From NCBI GenBank assembly GCA_003165095.1, contig PLSH01000243.1, positions 5,014 through 13,865 of the forward strand: a stretch of 8,852 nucleotides of DNA, in the 5' to 3' direction. The position numbers and the translations under genes are program-made. The notes below the pieces were generated by a model. That model had not been told where the DNA came from, did no database searches, and saw nothing but the letters and a program-made list of their open reading frames with translations. Positions within the stretch are counted from its first letter, which is position 1, and every line of letters starts with the position of its first letter. Positions 1 to 6,559 of the stretch are shown in pieces. The DNA is from Acidobacteriaceae bacterium. Its GTDB lineage: Bacteria; Acidobacteriota; Terriglobia; Terriglobales; Acidobacteriaceae.

Positions 1-842
1 TGGAGCATTCCCCAATTTGCGGTTGGTTCGCGGCCCCAGGCTTGATCGGAAATACGCGTGATCTTGCTGAGCGCTGCCTCCTGCGGGTCGAGGCCGGACT
101 TCCAGTAGTTGCCGCTCGTGCCGCGCAGGTGAAAGCGAGGCGCAGCGGGCAGCGAAAGATTGTTCGAGCCGAGCGTAACCAGAAGTCCCGGATAGCGCAG
201 GCGGATGGTGAAGGAATCGTTAGCTCCCTTGCCGTCGCGTTCGCGCAGGACCTCCGCGCCGACTGCCTCCGGCTTGCCGAATTGCGCCAGGGCCTGATCG
301 GTCAGGTGGGAACCCAAATCCAGCAACAGGCCGCCTCCGAGGGCGGGATCGTCTTTCCAGAGGCGATCCGTCGGCGGAGTGAGACGCCAGCGGTCAAAGC
401 GCGACTGGAAAGACACGAGCCGGCCCAGAGAGCCTTCGCGCAGCAGTTTTTGAATGGTTTGAAAGTCTGAATCCCAGCGGCGATTGTGAAACGGCGCAAG
501 CAGAAGATTTTTGGCCGCGGCGAGGGCGATCAACTCGACGATCTGGGCTGAGGTAACGGCCATCGGCTTGTCGACGATTACATTGCGGCCGGCGCGGAGG
601 ATCTGGCTGGCTACATCGAAGTGGGTTCCGTTGGGGGTGGTGACGACGAAGAGACCGAGCGAGGCGTCGGCCAGCATCTCTTCGAGCGACCGGTAAGTAG
701 TGATGCCGGGGTAGCGCTCGGCGGCCTTGTTCGAGGTGCGCTCGAGAACGGCGGCCAGTTCGAGGCCCTCGACCGACGAGATCAGCGGGGCATGAAAGAC
801 GCGCCCACCCAGGCCAAAACCGATTAGACCGACTCGAATCAT
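1..842 (-). CDS. Gfo/Idh/MocA oxidoreductase, IolW/YdgJ-like (3' end cut by window edge)
   Basis: This is the first 280 codons of an NAD(P)-dependent dehydrogenase; the stop lies beyond the left edge. The N-terminal Rossmann fold shows a glycine-rich loop (GLIGFGLGGRVFHAPL, residues 5-20). The family's EKP motif appears as DKPMAV (91-96), with the catalytic-type Lys92. FHNRRWDSDF (118-127) and DLGSHLTDQ (175-183, with Asp175 and His179) are the blocks I associate with Bacillus IolW (scyllo-inositol 2-dehydrogenase, NADP+) and E. coli YdgJ. SGLDPQE (249-255) is also typical of that group. Family members are about 345 aa, so some 65 residues are missing here. The ATG at 842 has an upstream GAGGA about 6 bases away on the minus strand. 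It lies 42 bases downstream of the permease stop in the same direction, with no terminator seen, so cotranscription is likely. The family call is firm. The substrate (a polyol or sugar such as an inositol) is inferred only from resemblance. Confidence 0.88.
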   Translation of the reverse strand, partial: MIRVGLIGFGLGGRVFHAPLISSVEGLELAAVLERTSNKAAERYPGITTYRSLEEMLADASLGLFVVTTPNGTHFDVASQILRAGRNVIVDKPMAVTSAQIVELIALAAAKNLLLAPFHNRRWDSDFQTIQKLLREGSLGRLVSFQSRFDRWRLTPPTDRLWKDDPALGGGLLLDLGSHLTDQALAQFGKPEAVGAEVLRERDGKGANDSFTIRLRYPGLLVTLGSNNLSLPAAPRFHLRGTSGNYWKSGLDPQEAALSKITRISDQAWGREPTANWGML

Positions 843-884
843 CGTCGTTCCTCGCACTGGCCCGGCGTTTTCGGCTGCGGCCCG

Positions 885-2627
885 TCAGCCTTCGAGTTTA
901 TACCGGGTCTCTGCGAGGCGATACAGACGGCGCCAGACGAGGCGATTCATGGTGACGACCATCAGGGAGATCATGATGGTGGCCAGCAGCAGCATGGCAA
1001 AGCGGCCGCTGTCGGTGGCGGCGTCAATCTGCGCGCCCAGGCCGATGGTTTCGAGGGTGCGGTCTTTGACGTGCGAGTATTCGGCCATGACGGAGGCATT
1101 CCATGCGCCTCCTGAAGCGGTGACCATGCCGGTAATGAGATAGGGAAAGATTCCGGGCAGAATGAGCCGCGTCCAACGCTGCCAGCGCGTGAAGCGGTAG
1201 AGCGAGGCCACTTCGCGCAGGTCGGAGGGGATGGACATGGCTCCCGCGATCACGTTGAACAGGATGTACCACTGCGTTCCCAGCAGCATGAGGGCAATGG
1301 AGCCGATGCCCAGGCCTCCGCCGATTCTTACCAAACCGATGAGCAGAATGGGGAAAAAGGCGGTAGCGGGAACCGACGCCAGAATCTGCGCGAACGGCTG
1401 CACGGTGCGGGCCAGCCGCGGATTGAGTCCAATGGCCACGCCGACGGGGATGGTCCACGCAGCGGAGATGAGCAGTGCGGCATTGACGCGCAGAAATGTG
1501 GCTGCCGCGCCTTCGAGCAGCAGGCGCAGATCGGGCCAGGTGATGGTTCGGAGCATGAACATGGCCTGCGCGGCGGCCCAGCAGACAGCAATGCCCGCGG
1601 CCAGGGCCAGGGCCCACAATGCGGCGGAGGGTTTGCCGGTGGGAGCATCGTCGAGCGGACGGACGGTACGGCAATCCCTGGTGCGCGCCAGGCGCTGGTA
1701 GATGGGCTCTTCGATCCGGCTCAAGACGCGGCCCGGCATGGAACTGAAGAGCGAGGACTTGCGCAGCAGCTCGAGGATGGGCGAGGTGACGCGTTCGGCG
1801 GACTCGACCTGCTCGAATTTGAACTTGTCGCTCCAGGCAATCAAGGGGCGCCAAATCAGCTGGTCGGTCGCCACGACGATCAGGATGACCGCGGCAATGC
1901 CGCTGAGCAGCGCGCGCACGTCGCCTGCATAGGTGGCTGCCTGGATGAAGCTGCCCAGGCCGGGAAGCTGGAAGTCGCGCTTGCCCATGGTGAAGGTTTC
2001 GCAAAAGATGAGGGCGAACCATCCGCCGGCCACTGAGACGATCGAGTTCCAGACCAGGCCGATGGTGGAAAACGGCAGTTCAAGCTGCCAGAAGCGCTGC
2101 CACGCGGAGTAGCGATAGACGCGCGAGGCTTCAATCATCTCCCGCGGAATGGTTTTGAGCGAGGAATAGAAGCTGAAAGCGAGATTCCAGACCTGGCCGG
2201 TAAAGATGAGCAGGATGACTCCCATCTCGATGCCCATTTGATGGCCGGGGACGAGAGCCACCATGGCCAGCACCACGGGAGGCAGAAAACTGAGGACGGG
2301 GATGGATTGCAGGATGTCGAGGACAGCGACCATCCAGGGTTCCACGCGGGGGTTGTAGGCGGCCACGTAGCCGTAGGTAATGGCAAAGACCAGGCTGAGC
2401 AGGTAGGCGATGCCCATGCGCACGATGGAGTAGAAGGCGTAGAGCGGGAGAGAGCCGATGGAGTTCGAAATCGGCACAACCGGGATGGGCTTGCCCAGCC
2501 AATAGACGCCGGTGCTGATGACCGCAAAAAAGAGGGCGAGAGCGCAGGCCGCGACTCCCAGGTCGATGAAGAAGGGCCAGGTGCGGGCGGTGACCGGGGA
2601 ACGCGCGAAGGGATGCTGGATTTTCAC
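885..2627 (-). CDS. ABC transporter permease, fused double-domain, NitT/TauT type
   Basis: This 580-aa inner-membrane protein consists of two binding-protein-dependent permease domains joined head to tail, so one chain could supply both membrane halves of an importer. Hydrophobic segments cluster at about residues 20-42, 66-90, 100-125, 136-155, 188-210 and 240-260, then again at 335-358, 378-400, 410-432, 438-462, 490-512 and 545-562. Each half has an EAA-type loop for ATPase contact (166-185 and 472-491) sharing the pattern YRxxxWQRxxxLxLP. Other paired blocks are ILQSIPVLSFLP (105-116) with ILASVPATAFFP (415-426), and matching half-ends at about 250-272 and 556-579. A polar linker spans about 265-333. 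The start is GTG and overlaps the ATPase stop by 4 bases, implying translational coupling. Proteobacterial homologues of similar length are usually labelled nitrate/sulfonate/taurine-like permeases. The substrate is unknown, and no binding-protein gene is present in the window. Confidence 0.93.
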   Translation of the reverse strand: MKIQHPFARSPVTARTWPFFIDLGVAACALALFFAVISTGVYWLGKPIPVVPISNSIGSLPLYAFYSIVRMGIAYLLSLVFAITYGYVAAYNPRVEPWMVAVLDILQSIPVLSFLPPVVLAMVALVPGHQMGIEMGVILLIFTGQVWNLAFSFYSSLKTIPREMIEASRVYRYSAWQRFWQLELPFSTIGLVWNSIVSVAGGWFALIFCETFTMGKRDFQLPGLGSFIQAATYAGDVRALLSGIAAVILIVVATDQLIWRPLIAWSDKFKFEQVESAERVTSPILELLRKSSLFSSMPGRVLSRIEEPIYQRLARTRDCRTVRPLDDAPTGKPSAALWALALAAGIAVCWAAAQAMFMLRTITWPDLRLLLEGAAATFLRVNAALLISAAWTIPVGVAIGLNPRLARTVQPFAQILASVPATAFFPILLIGLVRIGGGLGIGSIALMLLGTQWYILFNVIAGAMSIPSDLREVASLYRFTRWQRWTRLILPGIFPYLITGMVTASGGAWNASVMAEYSHVKDRTLETIGLGAQIDAATDSGRFAMLLLATIMISLMVVTMNRLVWRRLYRLAETRYKLEG

Positions 2628-4012
2628 TTGTCACCCTCGCTGTCTGCAACCTCTTCTTCCTGCGCATCGGGCAACACGAAGCGGCGTCGGCCGGCATCGA
2701 AGTCGAACAGCTCGGCATAGCGGCCCCAGGCGACGGCAGTCTCCATCTGGCGCAGGCTCTCTTCCTCGCTGAACTGCTCGCCGATCATGTCGAGGAAGAA
2801 ATCCTCGGGCACCGTGTGATCGGACTTGGACTCGAGGGCGCGGCGAATCTGGCGAAGCAGCAGCACGTTGGCCAGCGCGGCGTCGCGGAAGAGTTCTTTC
2901 TGGCGGAGGATCTCGGAGTTGGCGAATTCCGTGCCGGTCACGGTGATGGCCGCGTCCCCTTCCTCGATGGTGAGGAAGCCGAGCAACTGCGCGGCATCCA
3001 CAATCGGCAGCAGGTCGTCGATTTCAAAGGCCAGATCGTCAGCCAGGCGGTAGATGTCGTCACGTCCGCCCTTGTCGAGCAGCAGTTCGAGCAGTCCGGC
3101 TACTCCGCCGGGCCGGGCGTGGGGCAGCATCTGGTACTTCATCTGGCGCTGATCGCGAACCCGGGACCCGGCCTGCTGGTCGGGGGCGCCAGTGGGAGCG
3201 ACATCGGGTTTGGTGAGCACTTTGTAGATGTAGTCCACCAACTGCGTGAAACCCTCCGACTTGCGATCGCGCGGCTGCGGCAATTGCACGCGGAAATCCG
3301 TGCGGATGTGGCCGGGATTACGGCCCAGCACGATGATGCGATCGGCCAGCAGGACCGCCTCTTCAATGTTGTGGGTGACCAGGAAGACGGCCTTGGTGGG
3401 CATGGTTTTCTTGAACCACAATTCGAGCAACTCACTGCGCAGATTTTCGGCGGTGAGCACGTCGAGCGCGGAAAAGGGCTCATCCATGAAGAGCACCTCG
3501 GGCTCCACCACCAGGGCGCGGGCAAAACCCACGCGTTGCTTCATGCCGCCGGAGAGCTCTTTCGGATACGCGCCCTCGAAGCCGTCCAGTCCGACTGTGT
3601 CCAACATGCGCAGGCTGCGGTCGCGGCGCTCGGCGGCAGGCACGCCGCGAGCCTGCAGCGGCGCTTCGACATTTTCAAGCACGGTGAGCCAGGGAAAGAG
3701 GGCGAAGCTCTGGAAGACGATTGAGACGTTGATTTCCGCCTCGGCAATGGGAATTTCGTGCCAATAGACCTGGCCTGCGGAGGGTGTGGAGAGACCGGTG
3801 AGCATGCGCAGCATGGTGGACTTGCCGGAGCCGGAGGGACCGAGCAAGGCGAGGATCTCGCCGGGAACAATACTGAGATCGGTGGCAGAGATGACCTGGA
3901 TGCGGTTCTGGCTGGGCTGGGCGTAGTATTTCTCGATTTTTTCGGCGCGGATGATCGCGCCGGAATCGGAAGCCGGGCCCGGCGCCTGGTTGGTGGTCGT
4001 CGCTTCCTGCAT
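2624..4012 (-). CDS. ABC transporter ATPase with C-terminal AAA-associated domain (NitT/TauT type)
   Basis: This is the cytoplasmic ATPase of the importer, 462 aa from the chosen ATG. Walker A is GPSGSGKST (58-66), the Q-loop is VFQSFALFPW (99-108), the signature is LSGGMKQ (153-159), Walker B is VLFMDEP (173-179, Asp177 and Glu178) and the switch His is 214. A generic ABC subunit of this type is about 260 aa. This one carries about 170 further residues, from about 290 on, that look like the AAA-associated C-terminal domain (Pfam PF09821): a helical, winged-helix-like region containing the stretch YRLADDLAFEIDDLLPIVDA, then helices and an acidic tail. The frame stays open upstream to a TTG at 4099, which would add 29 residues including three EPTGQ-like repeats. 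I prefer the ATG at 4012 because GGAG sits 8 bases before it, the TTG lacks a good ribosome site, and conserved sequence begins only about 20 residues after the ATG. The stop overlaps the permease GTG. Confidence 0.92.
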   Translation of the reverse strand: MQEATTTNQAPGPASDSGAIIRAEKIEKYYAQPSQNRIQVISATDLSIVPGEILALLGPSGSGKSTMLRMLTGLSTPSAGQVYWHEIPIAEAEINVSIVFQSFALFPWLTVLENVEAPLQARGVPAAERRDRSLRMLDTVGLDGFEGAYPKELSGGMKQRVGFARALVVEPEVLFMDEPFSALDVLTAENLRSELLELWFKKTMPTKAVFLVTHNIEEAVLLADRIIVLGRNPGHIRTDFRVQLPQPRDRKSEGFTQLVDYIYKVLTKPDVAPTGAPDQQAGSRVRDQRQMKYQMLPHARPGGVAGLLELLLDKGGRDDIYRLADDLAFEIDDLLPIVDAAQLLGFLTIEEGDAAITVTGTEFANSEILRQKELFRDAALANVLLLRQIRRALESKSDHTVPEDFFLDMIGEQFSEEESLRQMETAVAWGRYAELFDFDAGRRRFVLPDAQEEEVADSEGDK

Positions 4013-4025
4013 GCGTGGTTCTCCG

Positions 4026-4070
4026 CCTGTTGGTTCCTGGCCTGTCGGTTCCTGGCCTGTTGGTTCCTGT
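4026..4070 (-). repeat. Three tandem 15-bp repeats at the 5' end of the ABC ATPase gene
   Basis: Three adjacent 15-bp units occupy 4026-4040, 4041-4055 and 4056-4070 (plus-strand unit CCTGTTGGTTCCTGG). Unit 2 differs by one base (T to C) and unit 3 by its last base. Read on the minus strand, the units contain CCAGGAACC and ACAGG, which resemble ribosome-binding sequence. If the TTG at 4099 were the start, they would encode EPTGQ-type pentapeptides. If the ATG at 4012 is used, they lie in the 5' leader just before the ribosome site. Confidence 0.85.
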
Positions 4071-4162
4071 TTTTGAAGAGCGTATTGGGCGCAAAGCAAA
4101 TGCGCGGCAGGCTCCGTGGTTTTACTGCCGGTGACGAAGAACTGCAGATTCTGCGCGATTGC

Positions 4163-4168
4163 AGTATA
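4163..4168 (-). promoter_or_regulatory. Possible -10 box for the ABC transporter operon
   Basis: On the minus strand this reads TATACT, one mismatch from TATAAT. No good -35 hexamer lies 16-18 bases upstream; the candidates there read GCTAAC and GGCTAA. Short inverted repeats lie just downstream: ACTGCA/TGCAGT with arms at 4141-4146 and 4160-4165, and GCAGA-T-TCTGC at 4144-4154. These could be an operator near the transcription start. This is a weak, position-based call. Confidence 0.25.
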
Positions 4169-4189
4169 CCGATTTAGAAAAGCAAGTTA

Positions 4190-4216
4190 GCCGGTTTCTC
4201 CCGAGTTGAAACCGGC
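4190..4216. other. Perfect 9-bp stem-loop upstream of the ABC operon
   Basis: GCCGGTTTC (4190-4198) pairs perfectly with GAAACCGGC (4208-4216) around a 9-base loop. There is no run of T after the stem on the plus strand. On the minus strand the stem is followed by TAACTTGCTTTTCT, which has only a broken T-run, so it is not a convincing terminator. It lies 22 bases upstream of the -10-like box and could be a protein-binding site. Confidence 0.5.
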
Positions 4217-4332
4217 GCTGCGGTTCGGTTATGGATCTCAATGCTGCTTTGCCGTTGCCAGTGTAGACGGGGCTGGTTGATTTCAGGTGAATGGCCGCCT
4301 TCTTAAGAAATCCGGGCGAATCTCGCTTCACA

Positions 4333-4525
4333 GGCTGCGGAAAACGACGCTTTGTAACAGGGCACGACTGTTAGGTCAGGACTCCAAAGGCTGCGGAAAA
4401 ACGGCGTTTTGTAACCGGGCACGACTTCAGTCGGGCCGCAAATGCCTCAAAACAAACGGGTGGGCTTTAGCCCCTGCGGGATGCTCCCCAGGCTTTAATT
4501 CAAAATCAGCCCTTTTTCCGCAGCC
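4333..4525. repeat. Repeat element with two direct copies and one inverted copy of a GGCTGCGG-A-rich motif
   Basis: Copy A (4333-4369) and copy B (4389-4426) share GGCTGCGGAAAA, then ACGRCG, TTTGTAAC and GGGCACGACT, with a few substitutions and one inserted A in copy B. The 13-base start of copy B (4389-4401) recurs in perfect reverse complement at 4513-4525, bracketing about 137 bp. Inside are an imperfect hairpin, GGGCACGACT/AGTCGGGCC (4418-4437), and GGGCTTTAGCCC (4462-4473). No transposase is present. The layout fits a short non-coding interspersed repeat (REP- or MITE-like), and I have a general memory of similar sequences in acidobacterial genomes. Dispersal through the genome is inferred, not shown. 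Confidence 0.6.
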
Positions 4526-4581
4526 CGTTCAGCCCATTGCTGGAGCGAACTCCTTTTCTTTCTCGATGTTAAGAACCATTG

Positions 4582-4598
4582 GGCTGGTTTCCCCAGCC
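4582..4598. other. Short perfect hairpin upstream of the response regulator
   Basis: GGCTGG (4582-4587) pairs with CCAGCC (4593-4598) around a 5-base loop. A TATCAT sequence (4604-4609) follows and could be a -10 box, but only a poor -35 is available (TTGGGC at 4579-4584, 19-base spacing). There is no T-run. It may be a regulatory site for the response-regulator gene. Confidence 0.3.
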
Positions 4599-4708
4599 GA
4601 GAGTATCATTGTTGGTAAGCGTTTAGCCACATGGGCGGTTCTTCTCCGGTCGAGACGAATCCAACCCAGGTTCAACGCCCAATCATTCCCCAACGCACCC
4701 AGGAGATT

Positions 4709-5080
4709 ATGCCCGATTCGACAACCAAACCCAAGGTTCTGGTAGCCGACGACGAGCGGGTCATCGCCGACACGCTGGCCATGATTTTGAACCAAAGCGG
4801 CTTTGAAGCGCGCGCCGTTTATTCCGGAGAGCGAGCCTTGGAACTGGCTGCAACGCTCAAGCCGGATATGCTGATTTCCGATGTCATTATGGCCGACCTG
4901 AACGGGATCGACGCGGCCATCCGCATCCGCGCGTTGCTGCCGCAGATCAAAATCCTGCTCTTCTCAGGGCAGGCCGCTACGGCCGACCTGCTGGAAAAGG
5001 CGCGCGACCGGGGATACGAGTTCGAAATCCTTGCCAAGCCGGTGCATCCCCAGGATCTGTTGACCAAACTTCGGAGTTAG
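4709..5080 (+). CDS. Single-domain response regulator (receiver domain only)
   Basis: This 123-aa protein consists of one CheY-like receiver domain with no output domain. The acidic pair is Asp14-Asp15 (VLVADDE), the phosphoacceptor is Asp58 (LISDVIM), the conserved Ser/Thr is Ser86 (LLFSGQ), and the conserved lysine is Lys110 followed by Pro (LAKPVHPQDLL). The aromatic switch residue expected three positions before the lysine is Ile107 instead, with Phe105 nearby. The frame is open back to an ATG at 4631, but the ATG at 4709 has AGGAG 3 bases before it (short spacing) and gives the normal receiver N-terminus, so I chose it. No histidine kinase is adjacent. It points the same way as the allantoin genes, about 120 bases upstream of them, so shared transcription is possible but unproven. 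It probably acts by protein-protein contact in a phosphorelay. Confidence 0.9.
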   Translation: MPDSTTKPKVLVADDERVIADTLAMILNQSGFEARAVYSGERALELAATLKPDMLISDVIMADLNGIDAAIRIRALLPQIKILLFSGQAATADLLEKARDRGYEFEILAKPVHPQDLLTKLRS

Positions 5081-5116
5081 GATCATTGCGGTTTGTGCCG
5101 TTCCTCCCTTTCGCCG

Positions 5117-5156
5117 GAATCCGGGCGCGAGTGTGGGGCGCCCAGCCCTCGGATTC
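5117..5156. other. Nested inverted repeat between the response regulator and allB
   Basis: GAATCCG (5117-5123) pairs perfectly with CGGATTC (5150-5156). Inside it GGCGC (5124-5128) pairs with GCGCC (5138-5142) around a 9-base loop, leaving a 7-base bulge at 5143-5149. The structure is GC-rich and strong but is followed by AACCG rather than a T-run. It could be a factor-assisted terminator for the response regulator, or an operator or leader structure for the allantoin genes. Confidence 0.45.
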
Positions 5157-5203
5157 AACCGTGAGCTTGCCCTGAGACTCCCCGAGCGGCGAAAGTGGAC
5201 AAG

Positions 5204-6559
5204 ATGGTACAGGCATTCCGTTCACAATGCGTCATGCTGCCCGATCGCTCCGGGCCGGCAACGATTGTCGTGGAAGGCGAAAAAATCGTCCGGGTCAGCG
5301 GCTGGGACGAGGTTCCGGACGGCGCTGTCCTGCGGGATTTTGGGCGTCATTGCCTGTTGCCGGGCCTGGTGGACACGCATGTTCACATCAACGAGCCGGG
5401 CCGGAGCGATTGGGAAGGGTTTCGTACGGCAACCAGGGCCGCGGCTGCCGGCGGCGTAACCACGCTGGTGGACATGCCTCTGAATTGTGTGCCTGAAACC
5501 ACCAATGTCGAGGCTCTTGAAGCCAAGCGGAGCGCGGCACGCGGCAAGGCATGGGTGGACTGGGCCGCGTGGGGCGGTGTCGTCCACGGCAACGCCGATT
5601 CCCTTCCCGATCTGGTGCGCGCCGGCGTTCCAGGCTTCAAATGCTTCATGATTCACTCCGGCATCGACGGCTTTGCATGGGTGGATGAATCGGACCTGCG
5701 CGTGGCTCTTGAGCGCCTCAAGGGCGTCGACGTTCCGTTGCTGGTTCACGCAGAGGCGGCCGGGCCGGTGAATGCCGCCACAGAATCTCTGAACGCCGCG
5801 CATGCCGGCTGGCGCAGTTATTCCATTTATCTTGCCTCGCGGCCCGACGAGGCTGAGTTGGACGCGATTGCACTGCTGATTCGGCTGGCCGACGAGTGCA
5901 ACGCGCACATTCACATCGTGCATCTCTCCAGCGCCAGGGCGTTGCCGCTGCTGGACGCGGCGCGAAGACGCGGCGTGCGTCTCTCGGTGGAGACCTGTCT
6001 TCATTACTTGCAGTTCGCGTCCGAGGAGATTCCCGATGGCGCAACGGAGTTCAAATGCGCGCCGCCGATTCGGGACGCGGCCAATCGCGAGGCGTTGTGG
6101 GCAGCTCTCGAACAGGGGCTGATCGACATGGTGACCACCGACCACTCCCCTTGCCCACCGGCGATGAAGCGCCGCGAGGAAGGGCGTTTCGACCAGGCCT
6201 GGGGCGGCGTTTCCTCGCTTGGCCTGGCCCTGCCCGTCGTTTGGATGGCGATGCACCGTCGCGGAATCGGCATCGACCGCATCGCCGAATGGATGGCAGC
6301 CGCACCTGCACGGCTGGCTGGGTTTCAGGGACATAAAGGACAACTTGCAGCGGGCGCGGACGCGGACCTGGCTGTCTTTGATCCGGAGGCTGCCTGGACC
6401 GTTACGCCGGAAGATCTTCATTTTCGACATAAGCTCTCGCCGTATCTGGGCGGGGAACTGCGCGGACGGGTGCTGGAAACGTGGCTGCGCGGGCGGCAGA
6501 TTTTCGCGGGCAACGAGTTCATCGGCGAACCCGGCGGCAGAGAGCAGGTTCGGCAATGA
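5204..6559 (+). CDS. allB: Allantoinase
   Basis: This enzyme hydrolyses the hydantoin ring of allantoin to allantoate (EC 3.5.2.5) in the cytoplasm. It is a 451-aa member of the amidohydrolase (cyclic amidohydrolase/dihydroorotase) superfamily and is full length. From the ATG, the binuclear metal site is His59 and His61 in DTHVHINEPG, the carboxylatable Lys146 in GFKCFM, His182 in LLVHAEA, His240 in IVHLSSA and Asp313 in TTDHSPC. The segment after HVHINEPGRSDWEGF, with GGVTTLVDMPLN, is typical of allantoinase rather than dihydropyrimidinase. A GTG at 5195 would add three residues. Neither start has a strong ribosome site, and I chose the ATG because the first metal-ligand positions then agree with my memory of E. 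coli AllB numbering. The stop overlaps the allC start by 4 bases (ATGA). This is the first committed step of the operon. Confidence 0.95.
   Translation: MVQAFRSQCVMLPDRSGPATIVVEGEKIVRVSGWDEVPDGAVLRDFGRHCLLPGLVDTHVHINEPGRSDWEGFRTATRAAAAGGVTTLVDMPLNCVPETTNVEALEAKRSAARGKAWVDWAAWGGVVHGNADSLPDLVRAGVPGFKCFMIHSGIDGFAWVDESDLRVALERLKGVDVPLLVHAEAAGPVNAATESLNAAHAGWRSYSIYLASRPDEAELDAIALLIRLADECNAHIHIVHLSSARALPLLDAARRRGVRLSVETCLHYLQFASEEIPDGATEFKCAPPIRDAANREALWAALEQGLIDMVTTDHSPCPPAMKRREEGRFDQAWGGVSSLGLALPVVWMAMHRRGIGIDRIAEWMAAAPARLAGFQGHKGQLAAGADADLAVFDPEAAWTVTPEDLHFRHKLSPYLGGELRGRVLETWLRGRQIFAGNEFIGEPGGREQVRQ

Larger units (their letters stand above)
4013..4708. other. Intergenic region between divergent blocks; no supported protein gene
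   Basis: About 700 bases lie between the ATPase ATG and the response-regulator ATG. Open frames crossing this stretch have no recognisable protein motif and overlap repeats. It contains the 15-bp tandem repeats, a minus-strand -10-like box, a 9-bp-stem hairpin (4190-4216), a perfect 10-bp palindrome TTCTTAAGAA (4300-4309), a repeat element (4333-4525) and a 6-bp-stem hairpin (4582-4598). Promoters for both directions must lie here if the blocks are transcribed separately, but no clear sigma-70 pair with good -35 and -10 was found. Confidence 0.7.

Noticed and set aside
1024..2022. Minus-strand frame of 332 codons inside the permease gene
   Set aside because: It is an out-of-frame shadow on the same strand, low in hydrophobic segments and without motifs.
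2816..3724. Plus-strand open frame of 302 codons opposite the ABC ATPase
   Set aside because: It is antisense to Walker and signature motifs of a definite gene and has no protein family features.
4026..4070. Tandem repeats considered as a CRISPR-like array
   Set aside because: The units are 15 bp, directly adjacent and without spacers, and no cas genes are present.
4542..4562. GGAG-CGAA-CTCC stem followed by TTTTCTTTCT, a terminator-like sequence on the plus strand
   Set aside because: The stem has only 4 bp and no plus-strand gene lies upstream to terminate.
4287..4745. Plus-strand open frame across the repeat element
   Set aside because: The translated repeats give duplicated low-information peptide, and it overlaps the response-regulator start in another frame. 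It is more likely non-coding repeat DNA.
5222..6556. Long minus-strand open frame (444 codons) opposite allB
   Set aside because: It is the antisense shadow of a clear allantoinase. It has no recognisable domain, and long antisense frames are common in GC-rich coding DNA.
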